Of a DNA stretch of 40,951 bases, positions 7,997 through 16,793 are shown one piece after another. Below the pieces are notes generated by a model, which made no database searches, was not told the origin of the DNA, and saw nothing but the letters and a program-made list of their open reading frames with translations. The position numbers were made by a program, and so were the translations under genes. The first letter of the stretch is position 1; the number at the start of each line of letters is the position of its first letter. Source of the stretch: Bacillota bacterium (GTDB lineage: Bacteria > Bacillota > Clostridia > Lachnospirales > Lachnospiraceae); NCBI GenBank assembly GCA_023423045.1, contig JAFAGA010000030.1, forward strand, positions 1-40,951. Direction: 5' to 3'.

Positions 7997-8680
7997 ATGG
8001 AATTATTAAGATGCGAAGCAGTGACAAAAATATACGGCACCTCCGCCAATCAGGTGACCGCTTTAAAGCAGCTTGATTTGTGTGTCGGCCGAGGTGAATT
8101 CGTCGCCATTACCGGGGCCTCCGGTTCGGGCAAATCCACCCTTCTTCATCTGATCGGAGGTGTGGATACCCCCACCCAGGGCAGGATTTTAATTGAAGGA
8201 ACGGATATTTCTCGCTTAAATGCAGAGCAGGCGGCCATCTTCCGGCGCAGAAAGGTCGGCCTGGTCTACCAGTTCTATAATTTAATTCCCACTCTGGATG
8301 TACGTAAAAATATTATGCTGCCGATGCTGCTGGATAAACGCAGACCGGAGAAGGATTATTTCGATCAGCTCATCCGGACTCTGGGTCTTGCGGATAAGCT
8401 GGACTGTCTGCCCGGCCAATTATCCGGAGGACAGCAGCAGCGGGCCGCCATCGCCAGATCCTTATTATACCGTCCGGCTCTTTTGCTTGCAGATGAACCC
8501 ACCGGCAATCTGGACCGGAAGAACTCCGAAGAAATTATAGAATTGCTCAAATTATCCAACCGCAGCATGAAACAGACCGTTCTTCTGGTAACCCATGACG
8601 AGCGGATTGCCCTGGAAGCAGACCGGATCATTACAATCGGAGACGGAAGCATCTGCTCGGATAAGGCGGTGAAAGAATGA
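7997..8680 (+). CDS. ABC transporter ATP-binding protein (MacB/BceA type)
   Basis: 227 residues. Walker A is GASGSGKST near residue 42, the Q-loop follows, then the signature LSGGQQQR, Walker B LLLADEPTGNLD and the H-loop VTHD. The EPTGNLD wording is characteristic of the LolD/MacB/BceA group. I chose the ATG at 7997, eight bases after AGGAGA; the longer open frame to 7898 overlaps the kinase gene and lacks a site. Its stop overlaps the permease start (ATGA). It energises the FtsX-type permease encoded next. Confidence 0.94.
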   Translation: MELLRCEAVTKIYGTSANQVTALKQLDLCVGRGEFVAITGASGSGKSTLLHLIGGVDTPTQGRILIEGTDISRLNAEQAAIFRRRKVGLVYQFYNLIPTLDVRKNIMLPMLLDKRRPEKDYFDQLIRTLGLADKLDCLPGQLSGGQQQRAAIARSLLYRPALLLADEPTGNLDRKNSEEIIELLKLSNRSMKQTVLLVTHDERIALEADRIITIGDGSICSDKAVKE

Positions 8681-10908
8681 AGCTCTGGTATGAATATTCC
8701 CTGAACTATATTAAGAATAATAAAGCAGCCGGTATCTCCATGATTGTGGCAGCCCTGGTCTCCTCCCTGCTGCTCTCTCTCACCTGCGGCGTATTCTATA
8801 ATATCTGGGCAGACGAAGTACGGATGATCCGGCTGTTTGAAGGAGACTGGGAAGGAAGACTGGTAGGTGAGTTTACGCAGGAAGATATCCGAATCATAGA
8901 AGGCTTCTACAATGTAAAACTAGCCGTCCGGATTGGTGCCGTCTCCCCAGACCCCTCTTACATAGATCTATACTTCTATCACCCGGAAAGGATATATCGT
9001 GACCTGCCGAAGATTGCCAGGCAGATGGGTCTTGATCCCGCAGCCTCTTCACTTGAAGTCCAATATCACACTTCTCTGCTGAATCATAACTTTATCTTTT
9101 CACCGGAGGAAGGCTCCCATCCTCCCATCATTCTCTTTATCTATTTGTTTACGATGCTGCTGGCCTGCCTCTCTTTAATCCTGATTATCCATAATGCCTT
9201 TGGCATATCCATGAATGCCAGAATCCATCAGTTGGGCTTACTGCAAAGCATCGGTGCAGGTCCGAGGCAGCTTCGCAGGGTGCTAATGGGAGAAGCGCTC
9301 CTCCTGTGTCTGCTGCCTGTTCTTGCCGGAACTGCTTCGGGCATCGGACTGTGCCATCTCTTCATGCTGTATGTAAAAGCAATTGTAGGACCCGTAAGAA
9401 AAGCAGAATTAGTGTCTGAATACCACCCCCTGCTGCTATTGGCTGCCCTGGCCGTCTCATTGCTTACGGTCTGGTTCTCCGCCAGAATCCCCGCAGCCAG
9501 GCTGAGCAGGCAAAATCCCCTGGAGGCAATACGATACGGAATCGAACCTCCGGTTAAAAAAATAAAATCTTTCCAATTACTGTCGAAGGCATTGGGAATC
9601 GAAGGAGAGTTAGCTGCAAAATCCCTCTACCACAGAAGGAAAGCCTTCCGTACCTCCGCCTTTTCCCTGACCGTATCCTTCTTTGTGTTCAGCGCCTTTT
9701 TGAATATGGAGACCCTTTCGGATATCAGTACGAAGCTGACCTTTTTTCAGCAGTATCAGGACCGCTGGGATCTGATGCTGGTCTTCCAAAAAGACAGTGA
9801 ACCTCCGGCGGACCTGCTCCGGGACATCAGAGCATTGCCCAAGGTGGAAGACTGCACCGGATATCAGATTCTAACCATGTCCGCCGACATACCTGCCGGC
9901 CTGCTGAGCGACCAGCTCCTTTCCCTGGGGGGCTTGGAGGGTTTAAAGGATGCTCCTGTCCATTACCGCGGTGACCAGTACCTGATTGAGGTTCCTATTC
10001 TTATTCTGGATGAGGAAAGCTTTTTATCCTATTATTCCCAGCTTTCTGCGCCGGAGGATGCGAATTCTTCCTTACAGAATCGTGCAGTTTTAGTCAATAC
10101 CATATGGGATAACACCAACAGCAACCGAAGGTATCGGAAGATGATTCCCTTTCTTCGTATCCGGGAGGGACAAATGCTGGAGCTGTCCGCTCCTTCTTCC
10201 GAGGACATAGAAGCAGGCTCCGGTTCATCTGTAGCCATCACAACGGTCACCGACACGGCTCCCCGCATCAGGGAAGAATTTCCGGACTTTTCATTATTGC
10301 TGGTCCTGCCTGCGGGAAACTGCTATATCCCCTCCCTGCCCACAGAGGCCGGGGAGCATAAGTATTCTGTGAAAGCCAGGTCCGAGACTGACTGCGGAGT
10401 AATCCAAAGCCAAATCCTCATACTTCTGACCGACCGCTACGAATATACCTTGGAGAACAGACTGACAAGCCAGGAGAATAACCGGACCTTCCGCCGGACA
10501 TATAAGCTGATCATCGGCAGCCTTGCCGGACTTTTGGTATGCATCGGTATCGCCAATGTCTTCTCCAATGCTCTGGGGCATATCCATCAGCGAAAGAAGG
10601 AATTTGCACGCTATATTTCCATTGGCCTGACGCCGGGAGGAATGAAGAAGGTGTTATTCTACGAAGCCCTGCTTCTTGGACTGAAACCGATCCTGGTCAG
10701 TCTGATACTGAATATCCCCTTGCTGATCTTCGGTTTTAACACAAGCCTGATCCATCCGAAGGAATATCTGGCACAGATGCCGCTGCTTCCGGTTTCAGCC
10801 TTTGCCCTGGTAATTTTGATATCCGTGGGCTTAGCCTATTATCTGGGGGCCCGAAGGATATACCGGCTGGAGCTGGTGGAAATCCTCAAGGACAATACCA
10901 TGCTGTAA
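8677..10908 (+). CDS. FtsX-like ABC transporter permease
   Basis: 743 residues. One helix near residues 19-41 is followed by a small external part. Three helices (about 150-270) form the first FtsX domain, another helix lies near 320-340, a large external domain of about 260 residues follows, and three final helices (about 610-735) form the second FtsX domain. That is eight helices with a duplicated FtsX unit, rather than the ten-helix BceB plan, so it is better called VEX/SalY-like. With the ATPase and the two-component system it makes a four-gene overlapped operon. Export of, or resistance to, a peptide or antibiotic is inferred from gene order, not shown. Confidence 0.9.
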   Translation: MKLWYEYSLNYIKNNKAAGISMIVAALVSSLLLSLTCGVFYNIWADEVRMIRLFEGDWEGRLVGEFTQEDIRIIEGFYNVKLAVRIGAVSPDPSYIDLYFYHPERIYRDLPKIARQMGLDPAASSLEVQYHTSLLNHNFIFSPEEGSHPPIILFIYLFTMLLACLSLILIIHNAFGISMNARIHQLGLLQSIGAGPRQLRRVLMGEALLLCLLPVLAGTASGIGLCHLFMLYVKAIVGPVRKAELVSEYHPLLLLAALAVSLLTVWFSARIPAARLSRQNPLEAIRYGIEPPVKKIKSFQLLSKALGIEGELAAKSLYHRRKAFRTSAFSLTVSFFVFSAFLNMETLSDISTKLTFFQQYQDRWDLMLVFQKDSEPPADLLRDIRALPKVEDCTGYQILTMSADIPAGLLSDQLLSLGGLEGLKDAPVHYRGDQYLIEVPILILDEESFLSYYSQLSAPEDANSSLQNRAVLVNTIWDNTNSNRRYRKMIPFLRIREGQMLELSAPSSEDIEAGSGSSVAITTVTDTAPRIREEFPDFSLLLVLPAGNCYIPSLPTEAGEHKYSVKARSETDCGVIQSQILILLTDRYEYTLENRLTSQENNRTFRRTYKLIIGSLAGLLVCIGIANVFSNALGHIHQRKKEFARYISIGLTPGGMKKVLFYEALLLGLKPILVSLILNIPLLIFGFNTSLIHPKEYLAQMPLLPVSAFALVILISVGLAYYLGARRIYRLELVEILKDNTML

Positions 10909-10958
10909 AGGTATCCGGACAGGAAATAATGCAGAAGGAATCCCTGCGTTAAAATAAG

Positions 10959-11029
10959 CACAAATATCCCGCAATAAAGGATTTGATCTGTCAAACTTCG
11001 ATCAAACCATCCATTGCGGGATGCTTGTG
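10959..11029 (-). terminator. Long stem-loop between convergent operons
   Basis: CACAAATATCCCGCAAT and its partner ATTGCGGGATgcTTGTG form the base, and GATTTGATC with GATCAAAcc form the upper stem, about 30 pairs with small bulges. It sits between the ABC permease (plus strand) and the ArsR-like gene (minus strand). On the minus strand it is followed by TTATTTTA, so termination of the MFS/ArsR transcript is likely; on the plus strand no T-run follows. Confidence 0.55.
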
Positions 11030-11061
11030 TGAATATTCTAAGGAGTCTCCCAGGAATACTC

Positions 11062-12168
11062 TCAGAAATTCATGAAGTAATTTTTCATATCCTCCAGACA
11101 AGCCGCCAGCTTGTTCCTGTTCAGACTGTAATAAACCTTATTGGAGTCCACCTCTGCTTTCAGGAAGCCCTGCTTTAGCAAGACACTCACATGATAGGAA
11201 ATAGTTGCGGTCGACAGCTTCAATTCCTCCGCCAGCTCTTTTCCATAGTAGGGCTTTTTACCGGAAAGCTCCAGGATATCCACCTTGCTTTTATCGCTGA
11301 AGATTTTTCCGATATTTACAATATCCTCTGTCTTGATCCGCTTTACGGTAAGTACGAAGTTCTCATCCAACATAATTCCGATACGGATAATATCCTGTTT
11401 TAACGGATTCTCCTCATCCGTAGACAGCCCCACGCCAAAGGGTGGGAACAGCTGAGGCAGGATAACCGCTCCCGCGGCACTTTCCTTCCATGAGACGCCG
11501 GTCTTCTCCTTGATGGTTTCAATAATATCATTCTTCTGCTGGTAATCACTCCAATACTCTAAGAAGCCTTCCTCCATCATTGCAATATCTTCTGAGTGCC
11601 TGCTCTTCAGCAGCTCCACTGTCTCAGCCAGGATGGACTGAACCTCATTATAATAGGTTTCCTGATTGTTATATATTTTCAATATCTCCCATTTTACATC
11701 CTGTTCATAAGAGGTGCCCTCTAAAAAGCGAATCAGATCCGCCAGGCTGCACAGCTGCTCGGGAGCTGTGTTAAGACTTTCTTCCAGATCGGTCAAACGC
11801 GCGTATGTCTTCACCTTCTCCTCTTCGTCCATTTTGCCAAATCGTTCCTCATAGGTCTGAATCTGGCTATCTTCCCCAAAGTGATCCCAGAAAACCGCAA
11901 GCGTCGCATAGTTGAAAAGATCCGCATACCGGCCTTTAAATAAATAATGAATGCGCTCCTTCCTGTCAGTGAAATGCTCCTTGATATCATTGTAGATCCG
12001 CAAAAGAATCTGGGATTTCGTCATATACTCCGCCTCAGCGGGACGAAAATGGTCCGCATAGCTCTGGATCTGCTCTTCCATATCATCCTTATTTGCCCAG
12101 AAAAACAGAAGGACAAACACCTCATCCACCAGATTAGTATGCTGCGCTATCCGTAATTTCTTCTCCAT
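11062..12168 (-). CDS. Large ArsR-type transcriptional regulator
   Basis: 368 residues, far longer than a classical ArsR protein (about 100). The last 80 residues are a winged helix of ArsR type (VDILELSGKKPYYGKELA, then LSTATISYHVSVLLKQG and a wing with KVYYSLN). The first 280 residues are mostly helical and not recognised; such extensions occur in ArsR proteins paired with MFS exporters and may be a ligand-sensing domain. No Cys-rich metal site is seen in the HTH. The start at 12168 has GGAGG upstream and lies 35 bases inside the 3' end of the MFS gene, so the two are translationally coupled. It probably represses the operon through the TTAGAT palindrome. Confidence 0.85.
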   Translation of the reverse strand: MEKKLRIAQHTNLVDEVFVLLFFWANKDDMEEQIQSYADHFRPAEAEYMTKSQILLRIYNDIKEHFTDRKERIHYLFKGRYADLFNYATLAVFWDHFGEDSQIQTYEERFGKMDEEEKVKTYARLTDLEESLNTAPEQLCSLADLIRFLEGTSYEQDVKWEILKIYNNQETYYNEVQSILAETVELLKSRHSEDIAMMEEGFLEYWSDYQQKNDIIETIKEKTGVSWKESAAGAVILPQLFPPFGVGLSTDEENPLKQDIIRIGIMLDENFVLTVKRIKTEDIVNIGKIFSDKSKVDILELSGKKPYYGKELAEELKLSTATISYHVSVLLKQGFLKAEVDSNKVYYSLNRNKLAACLEDMKNYFMNF

Positions 12169-13444
12169 CCTTAATAACCTCCGTTTCGCTCATCTCTATA
12201 GCGATAAAACGTTTTCTGCTGCATAATCCAATACAGACTATGACATCCACTATTCCCGCTATTAAGAATAATACTACAGTTGGAGTAAATCCTGCAAGTA
12301 TACTTACCACAAATGATACTACAGGAATCGAGGCTACGCAGGTAGCGCTGAATATGGATGAGGCCCGTGCTATATAGTCCCCCTGGACATGTTTCATGAA
12401 TTCTACACTGGAGAAGCTCACAAAAATGGCTATAGCCACCCCTACCGCCAAAGATACTAAAAATACCATAATGTAGATGACCGTCCTGGGAATGGCAAAG
12501 CTGCCTGCCACAACAAACATGAAATAATAGACACCGACGGAATACCCTCCAAGGGAAGCGATCGCCCGCTTGCTCAGCCTTTGACTCAGATAGGGATAGA
12601 TGCCCGCTCCGATAGCCATCCCTATCGTAATAGCCACCCCCAATACGGACAGCATAATTTCCTCAGCCTTTAAAACCTCACTGACCAGCGGTGCCTGCAG
12701 GCTGTTAAAGGGAACCAGAACCGCATTGAGAAAAACAGCAAGCAGCATAAAATGCCGCAGCACCGCATTACTGCTCAGATAAGCAAAACCGCCCTTCAGA
12801 TTACCCATGTATTCCCTCACATTAAACTTTCCTTTTGCCAGGTTTTCTTCCTTTAGCCGCAACGTGGCAATAATCAGGGCCGACAGGAAGAAGGTCCCCA
12901 TATCGACATAAATTGCAGCAGTTACATCAAATACTGAGATAATGACACCGGCCACTCCCAGCCCGATCAGCTCCATCACACTGGATAAGCTGGAATTCAG
13001 GGACATACCGAAGGAATAGTATTCTTTCTTCAGGAGCTTTGGCAATGTAGCGGAGGATGCCGGTCCGCGGAAGGCCTCCGCACAGGATATGACAATGGTG
13101 GCTGCGAGCAAAATCCATTGATTTAGAAACCCCAGCAGATGGGCCGATGCGATCAGACCGACGCATAATCCCCGGATTATATCGGTGACGACCATGATTC
13201 GCTTTTTATTTCTGCCTTCAATCATTGCACCCGCAAAGGGCTGCAGAAAAATTGTCGGCAGGCGGTTAACGCCAAAAATGATTGCGGACCAGGCCGCACT
13301 CTGGGTGATCTGATAGACAAGCCAAACCATCGCTATACTGTCCACAGAATCACCAAACCGGTTAATCACAGATGCGATCACGGTCTTCATATATTCCTTC
13401 TGGCGAAGGATCAGTTTATAACCTACCTTTGCTTCTTCATTCAT
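12134..13444 (-). CDS. MFS transporter, drug-exporter-like
   Basis: 436 residues with 12 predicted membrane helices. The N-terminal half has the features of the MFS_3/EntS-like group (SVDSIAMVWLVYQ, then FGVNRLPTIFLQPFAGA and a basic cytoplasmic loop EGRNKKRIMV after helix 2). I chose the ATG at 13444 because CAGGGGGC lies eight bases upstream; an upstream in-frame ATG at 13465 has none. It is first gene of a two-gene operon with the overlapping ArsR-like regulator. The substrate is unknown. Confidence 0.9.
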   Translation of the reverse strand: MNEEAKVGYKLILRQKEYMKTVIASVINRFGDSVDSIAMVWLVYQITQSAAWSAIIFGVNRLPTIFLQPFAGAMIEGRNKKRIMVVTDIIRGLCVGLIASAHLLGFLNQWILLAATIVISCAEAFRGPASSATLPKLLKKEYYSFGMSLNSSLSSVMELIGLGVAGVIISVFDVTAAIYVDMGTFFLSALIIATLRLKEENLAKGKFNVREYMGNLKGGFAYLSSNAVLRHFMLLAVFLNAVLVPFNSLQAPLVSEVLKAEEIMLSVLGVAITIGMAIGAGIYPYLSQRLSKRAIASLGGYSVGVYYFMFVVAGSFAIPRTVIYIMVFLVSLAVGVAIAIFVSFSSVEFMKHVQGDYIARASSIFSATCVASIPVVSFVVSILAGFTPTVVLFLIAGIVDVIVCIGLCSRKRFIAIEMSETEVIKDGEEITDSAAY

Positions 13445-13474
13445 CTCATTGCCCCCTGTTCCCATTTACTTCTA

Positions 13475-13512
13475 TTAGATATAAATCTAACATACAATTT
13501 TATCATTGTCAA
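13475..13512 (-). promoter_or_regulatory. MFS-ArsR operon promoter with overlapping palindrome
   Basis: On the minus strand a perfect -35 TTGACA (13512-13507) is 17 bp from a -10-like TAGATT (13489-13484). The -10 lies inside TTAGATataaATCTAA (13475-13490), an A/T-rich palindrome of the size bound by ArsR proteins. Repressor bound there would block the promoter; the operon's own ArsR-like product is the obvious candidate. Confidence 0.55.
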
Positions 13513-13603
13513 TCATTATATTTTATGATCATCTAATTAGCTGTTATGCCTTCATCTAACACACAGTATTCAACTGCATAAAGACCAAATTCTTCTATAA
13601 ATA

Positions 13604-13633
13604 AAAAGGGATACCTCAAAGGTATATCCCTTT
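13604..13633 (-). terminator. Terminator of the antiporter gene
   Basis: AAAGGGATACCT and AGGTATATCCCTTT form a stem with a three-base loop. On the minus strand it is followed by TTTTTATTTAT. It lies 25 bp after the antiporter stop codon. Confidence 0.75.
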
Positions 13634-13658
13634 CCTTGTATCCCTGTAATCAATATTA

Positions 13659-14846
13659 TTAATTGGCACTTATTTCTTCCTGTGAGAAACGATATAAAAA
13701 CTTCAATATAACCGGAGTTATAATGGAAGATGTTATGATCAGGAGGATTACCGGGGTGAAAAGATTAGCTTCCAACAAGCCGGCAGATAGTCCCTTTTGT
13801 GATACAATCAGCGCCACTTCTCCGCGTGTCATCATTCCAACCCCGATTTTAAGCGAATCCCTTTTATTAAAGCGTAGCAGCCTTGACATTATACCGCACC
13901 CTATGACTTTAGTGACTAAGGCTACGATGACAAAGGCTACGGACAAAAGAAGCAATTCGCCAGAAAAGTTGTCCACTGAAGTTTTTAAGCCGATGCTTGC
14001 AAAGAAGATCGGACCGAAAATCATATAGGAATTGGTATCCATCTTTTCAGCTATGTAGGTTGCCTCCTGTATGCTGCAAAGGATAATTCCAGCGATATAG
14101 GCGCCAGTAATATCAGCGATTCCAAAATACCTTTCAGCAATATAAGACATGGCAAGGCATAACACCAGCCCAAAGATCGGAATACGCCTGGTATGAGGAA
14201 AGCATCTCCCCAGCCATTTGAATACCAGATAGAATACATAGCCTGCAGCCAGGCTGAATAAAAAGAACAGCACCGTATTCAATATAACCGAATATGGCTT
14301 CACCTCCGGATTCTTAAAACCGATGACAAAGGTTAATACAATAATTCCTATAACGTCGTCGATAATCGCCGCACTCAGAATTGTTGTCCCGACTTTTCCC
14401 TTTAACCTTCCCAGTTCTCGCAATGTTTGTACAGTTATACTGACCGAAGTAGCCGTCATAATTACACCGATAAAGATCGCTTTATAGAACTCAATATTAT
14501 TCACAGGTGCAAAACCATAGAAGATAGAATATAACAGATACCCTCCTCCCAGCGGAATTGCAACTCCTGCACAGGCAATTACAAAAGCCACCGGCCCGGT
14601 TTTAACAAGGTCCCGCAGATTTGTCTCCAGACCTGCCAGGAACATCAAAAGTACCACACCAATTTCCGCCATCTCCAGTATAAAATCTGTCTGATTCACC
14701 AATCCCAGCACGCTGGGGCCTATCACCAAACCTGCAACAATCTCTCCGACCACCTGCGGCGCCTTTAATTTTCGAGCTAATATTCCAAATCCCTTCGCCG
14801 CAACAATGATGATTGCAAGACTCTTAAATATTTCATATGCTTCCAT
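13659..14846 (-). CDS. CPA2-family cation/proton antiporter (Kef/NapA type)
   Basis: 395 residues with about 12 membrane helices, the Na_H_Exchanger domain alone; no C-terminal TrkA-N or TrkA-C regulatory domain is present. Typical segments are APQVVGEIVAGLVIGPSVLG near residue 30, FLAGLE in helix 3, and AIIDDVIGI with the paired Asp that carries the cation/proton exchange. The start at 14846 is set by GAGGGAG seven bases upstream; a longer frame to 14891 lacks a site. It is divergent from a Crp/Fnr regulator whose presumed site lies in its promoter. K+ or Na+ as substrate cannot be decided. Confidence 0.9.
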   Translation of the reverse strand: MEAYEIFKSLAIIIVAAKGFGILARKLKAPQVVGEIVAGLVIGPSVLGLVNQTDFILEMAEIGVVLLMFLAGLETNLRDLVKTGPVAFVIACAGVAIPLGGGYLLYSIFYGFAPVNNIEFYKAIFIGVIMTATSVSITVQTLRELGRLKGKVGTTILSAAIIDDVIGIIVLTFVIGFKNPEVKPYSVILNTVLFFLFSLAAGYVFYLVFKWLGRCFPHTRRIPIFGLVLCLAMSYIAERYFGIADITGAYIAGIILCSIQEATYIAEKMDTNSYMIFGPIFFASIGLKTSVDNFSGELLLLSVAFVIVALVTKVIGCGIMSRLLRFNKRDSLKIGVGMMTRGEVALIVSQKGLSAGLLEANLFTPVILLIITSSIITPVILKFLYRFSQEEISAN

Positions 14847-14915
14847 CTCTTTCTCCCTCACTATACCATAGTTTACCTTCTGCACTTGCACAGGCGTTAT
14901 TTTTACACCCTCCCT

Positions 14916-14957
14916 ATTATAACAAAATTTTTTTATTTGTATGTTGCATTTGCAACA
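14916..14957 (-). promoter_or_regulatory. Class II-like activator site and -10 of the antiporter promoter
   Basis: The palindrome TGTTGCA-TT-TGCAACA lies at 14942-14957. On the minus strand a perfect TATAAT follows at 14921-14916 with no recognisable -35. If the start point is near 14909, the palindrome is centred at about -40.5, the position of a class II Crp/Fnr activator. It lies in the gap shared with the divergent Crp/Fnr gene. Confidence 0.6.
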
Positions 14958-15003
14958 GTAAGGGACTAAAATAATGAGAGTTTATAAGTTAGGAGATAGA
15001 AAC

Positions 15004-15663
15004 ATGGGTAAAGAATTCATACCGCATCCGCTGTTTGAAGGCATTCATCCGTCAGAGCTTAGCAGACTTTTGGAATGCCTTCCCTCTTTTACTAAAAGCT
15101 ACCGGAAGGATGAGTATATCATACAGGAGGGTAATTCCATAAGCTATATCGGTATTTTGATAAGCGGCAGAGTCTTTATGGAAAAAGAAGACTGCTCCGG
15201 AAATGTCTATTTATTTGCCGAGATCCCTCCGGAGCATTTGTTTGGTGAGGTTTTTATCTGCCCCCAGACTTTGAGCAGTACGGTCAATTACCGAGCAATC
15301 AGCGATTGCATCATACTATTTATCCGATATGACAGTATCCTGCATCTGTGCGGGGACAATTGCCGGGATCACCAGCAATTAGTCACTAATCTGATCAATC
15401 TTCTTGCATTGAAAAGCCGTTATCTTCTGAAAAAGATTGAAATCATATCAAAAAAAACCATACGCGAACGCATCCTGTCCTATCTGGAACATCTTGCAGA
15501 AAAAGAGCACAGCAAGCAGGTCGTGTCTCCGTTAAATCACAAAGAATTGGCCGACTTTCTGTGCGTAAACCGCAGCGCTATGCTTCGCGAGCTGCGTCAG
15601 ATGAAACTGGCACAGCTCATTGATTACAATAAGAATTATTATGTGTTAAAAGTTGGCGAATAG
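15004..15663 (+). CDS. Crp/Fnr-family transcriptional regulator
   Basis: 219 residues. The N-terminal cyclic-nucleotide-binding fold (about 10-125) contains IIQEGNSISYIGILISGRV and PPEHLFGEVF. It lacks the Arg-rich phosphate-binding cassette of true CRP and has no FNR-type N-terminal Cys cluster, so the signal is unknown. The C-terminal Crp-type winged helix has RERILSYLEHL, LNHKELADFLCVNRSAMLRELRQM and a wing ending YYVLK. The ATG at 15004 follows AGGAG eight bases upstream; an earlier ATG at 14974 has no site. It is divergent from the antiporter gene, which it probably activates. Confidence 0.9.
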   Translation: MGKEFIPHPLFEGIHPSELSRLLECLPSFTKSYRKDEYIIQEGNSISYIGILISGRVFMEKEDCSGNVYLFAEIPPEHLFGEVFICPQTLSSTVNYRAISDCIILFIRYDSILHLCGDNCRDHQQLVTNLINLLALKSRYLLKKIEIISKKTIRERILSYLEHLAEKEHSKQVVSPLNHKELADFLCVNRSAMLRELRQMKLAQLIDYNKNYYVLKVGE

Positions 15664-15702
15664 CCGGACTGTAATCTCCGGTCATATTCATGTCCTTCCT
15701 TT

Positions 15703-16512
15703 TTAAGATGTTTTGTCAACATACCATCGGGCAAAAAGCTTCACCAGACCGGTTTCCTCAACAGTTGTTTCCGCCGTAATTGCTTTCGCCTTGTAGTTCG
15801 TATAATCCTTGAGCTTGTACCAGCCGCCGAAGAGGGAGTTCTCTTTCTTCGGTTCCGGCAGTTCCCCATACTCCTTGCCGCCGAAGACCTCCTTCTCATA
15901 GACCTCACCGTTGAGAGCATAAAAGATAACCTTAACACTTTTTTCCTTCCAACGGGCATAGAGGGTTTTCGGAGATTCATCCGTAAATATCGTATTGGCA
16001 GTGATCTTCTCCCCGCCTTCCGAGGCCGTATACCACCCTTCAAACCTGTAATTTTCCCTGGTGGGAACCGGCAGCTGCCTCAGATATTTGCTTCCAAAAT
16101 ACACCCTTACGGTCTGATTGCTCAGGTTTCCTCCCTCCGGTTCCAGCTCCATCTCTTTTTCCGCTCCCCGCCAATGGGCATAGAGGGTATGTCCCGTCCG
16201 TTTTATTATCTTTGTATTGTTCGTTATCTTAATCCCACCGCTGGCATGAGAATACCACCCGTCAAAAACATAATTCTCCCTGGTTAGCTCCGGCAATTCA
16301 CCGTAGGTACTTCCAAAGGCCACCTGAAGCTCCTCCGAATCCAGTTCCCCTCCGTTAGCATCAAAGGATACCGTAATTGCTGCATCACTGCTCCCGGATA
16401 TCTCCGCTCCCCGTACCGTGGCAGGCATCAGAAATAAAGCCGGTATACAGCTCAGAACAGACAATGCAAGCATTTTGATGATTCGCTGCAATTTCATACT
16501 TCTTTCGGTCAT
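15703..16512 (-). CDS. Secreted protein with three InlB-type (Flg_new) repeats
   Basis: 269 residues. A signal peptide (MTERSMKLQRIIKML then hydrophobic to about residue 33, with an AxA-like site near GAE) is followed by three beta-grasp repeats of about 70 residues. Each has the pattern VxFxxxGG, YGELPxxTRENYxFxGWY and LYAHW/ARW, seen near residues 45-113, 116-190 and 193-266. There is no LPXTG, membrane anchor or LRR, so it is probably released or weakly wall-bound. The start at 16512 has AGGAGGAGG upstream. Repeats of this kind occur in adhesins and internalins; the binding partner is unknown. A MITE-like element begins 30 bp upstream of the start. Confidence 0.85.
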   Translation of the reverse strand: MTERSMKLQRIIKMLALSVLSCIPALFLMPATVRGAEISGSSDAAITVSFDANGGELDSEELQVAFGSTYGELPELTRENYVFDGWYSHASGGIKITNNTKIIKRTGHTLYAHWRGAEKEMELEPEGGNLSNQTVRVYFGSKYLRQLPVPTRENYRFEGWYTASEGGEKITANTIFTDESPKTLYARWKEKSVKVIFYALNGEVYEKEVFGGKEYGELPEPKKENSLFGGWYKLKDYTNYKAKAITAETTVEETGLVKLFARWYVDKTS

Positions 16513-16542
16513 ACGCCTCCTCCTATCTTGATTCGATCACTG

Positions 16543-16719
16543 GTTACTGTTCACTCCTCCGCAAAATACAGCAGTTCCGTGACCAGTAACACGCTTCGCG
16601 ATGCACACAAAACGCAAAAACAGCGTTTTGGCGCTGCATTTATTTCTCCGGTTTTCTGTGACTTCCGCTTCGCTTCACTCACAAAAAACACGTCGCGTTT
16701 GTGGCCTATGAACAGTAAC
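16543..16719. mobile_element. 177-bp MITE-like element with 8-bp flanking duplication
   Basis: The ends are perfect 11-bp inverted repeats: GTTACTGTTCA (16543-16553) and TGAACAGTAAC (16709-16719). The 8 bp outside each end are GATCACTG (16535-16542) and AATCACTG (16720-16727), seven of eight identical, as a target duplication would be. The inside has no ORF. It contains another copy of the end motif (CCAGTAAC near 16600), a hairpin AAAACGC/GCGTTTT and a CGCTTCGC-type motif. It fills most of the gap between the InlB-repeat and FMN-enzyme genes and may carry promoter or terminator activity. Confidence 0.6.
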
Positions 16720-16793
16720 AATCACTGCCCCTGCATAATCCTTCATTGGCCTTGCGCATCTTATACAAATGTTTACCGCAGCTGCATTTATCG

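Noticed and set aside
15660..15702. Terminator between the Crp/Fnr and InlB-repeat genes
   Set aside because: The CCGGA/TCCGG stem is only five pairs and is not followed directly by a T-run on either strand.
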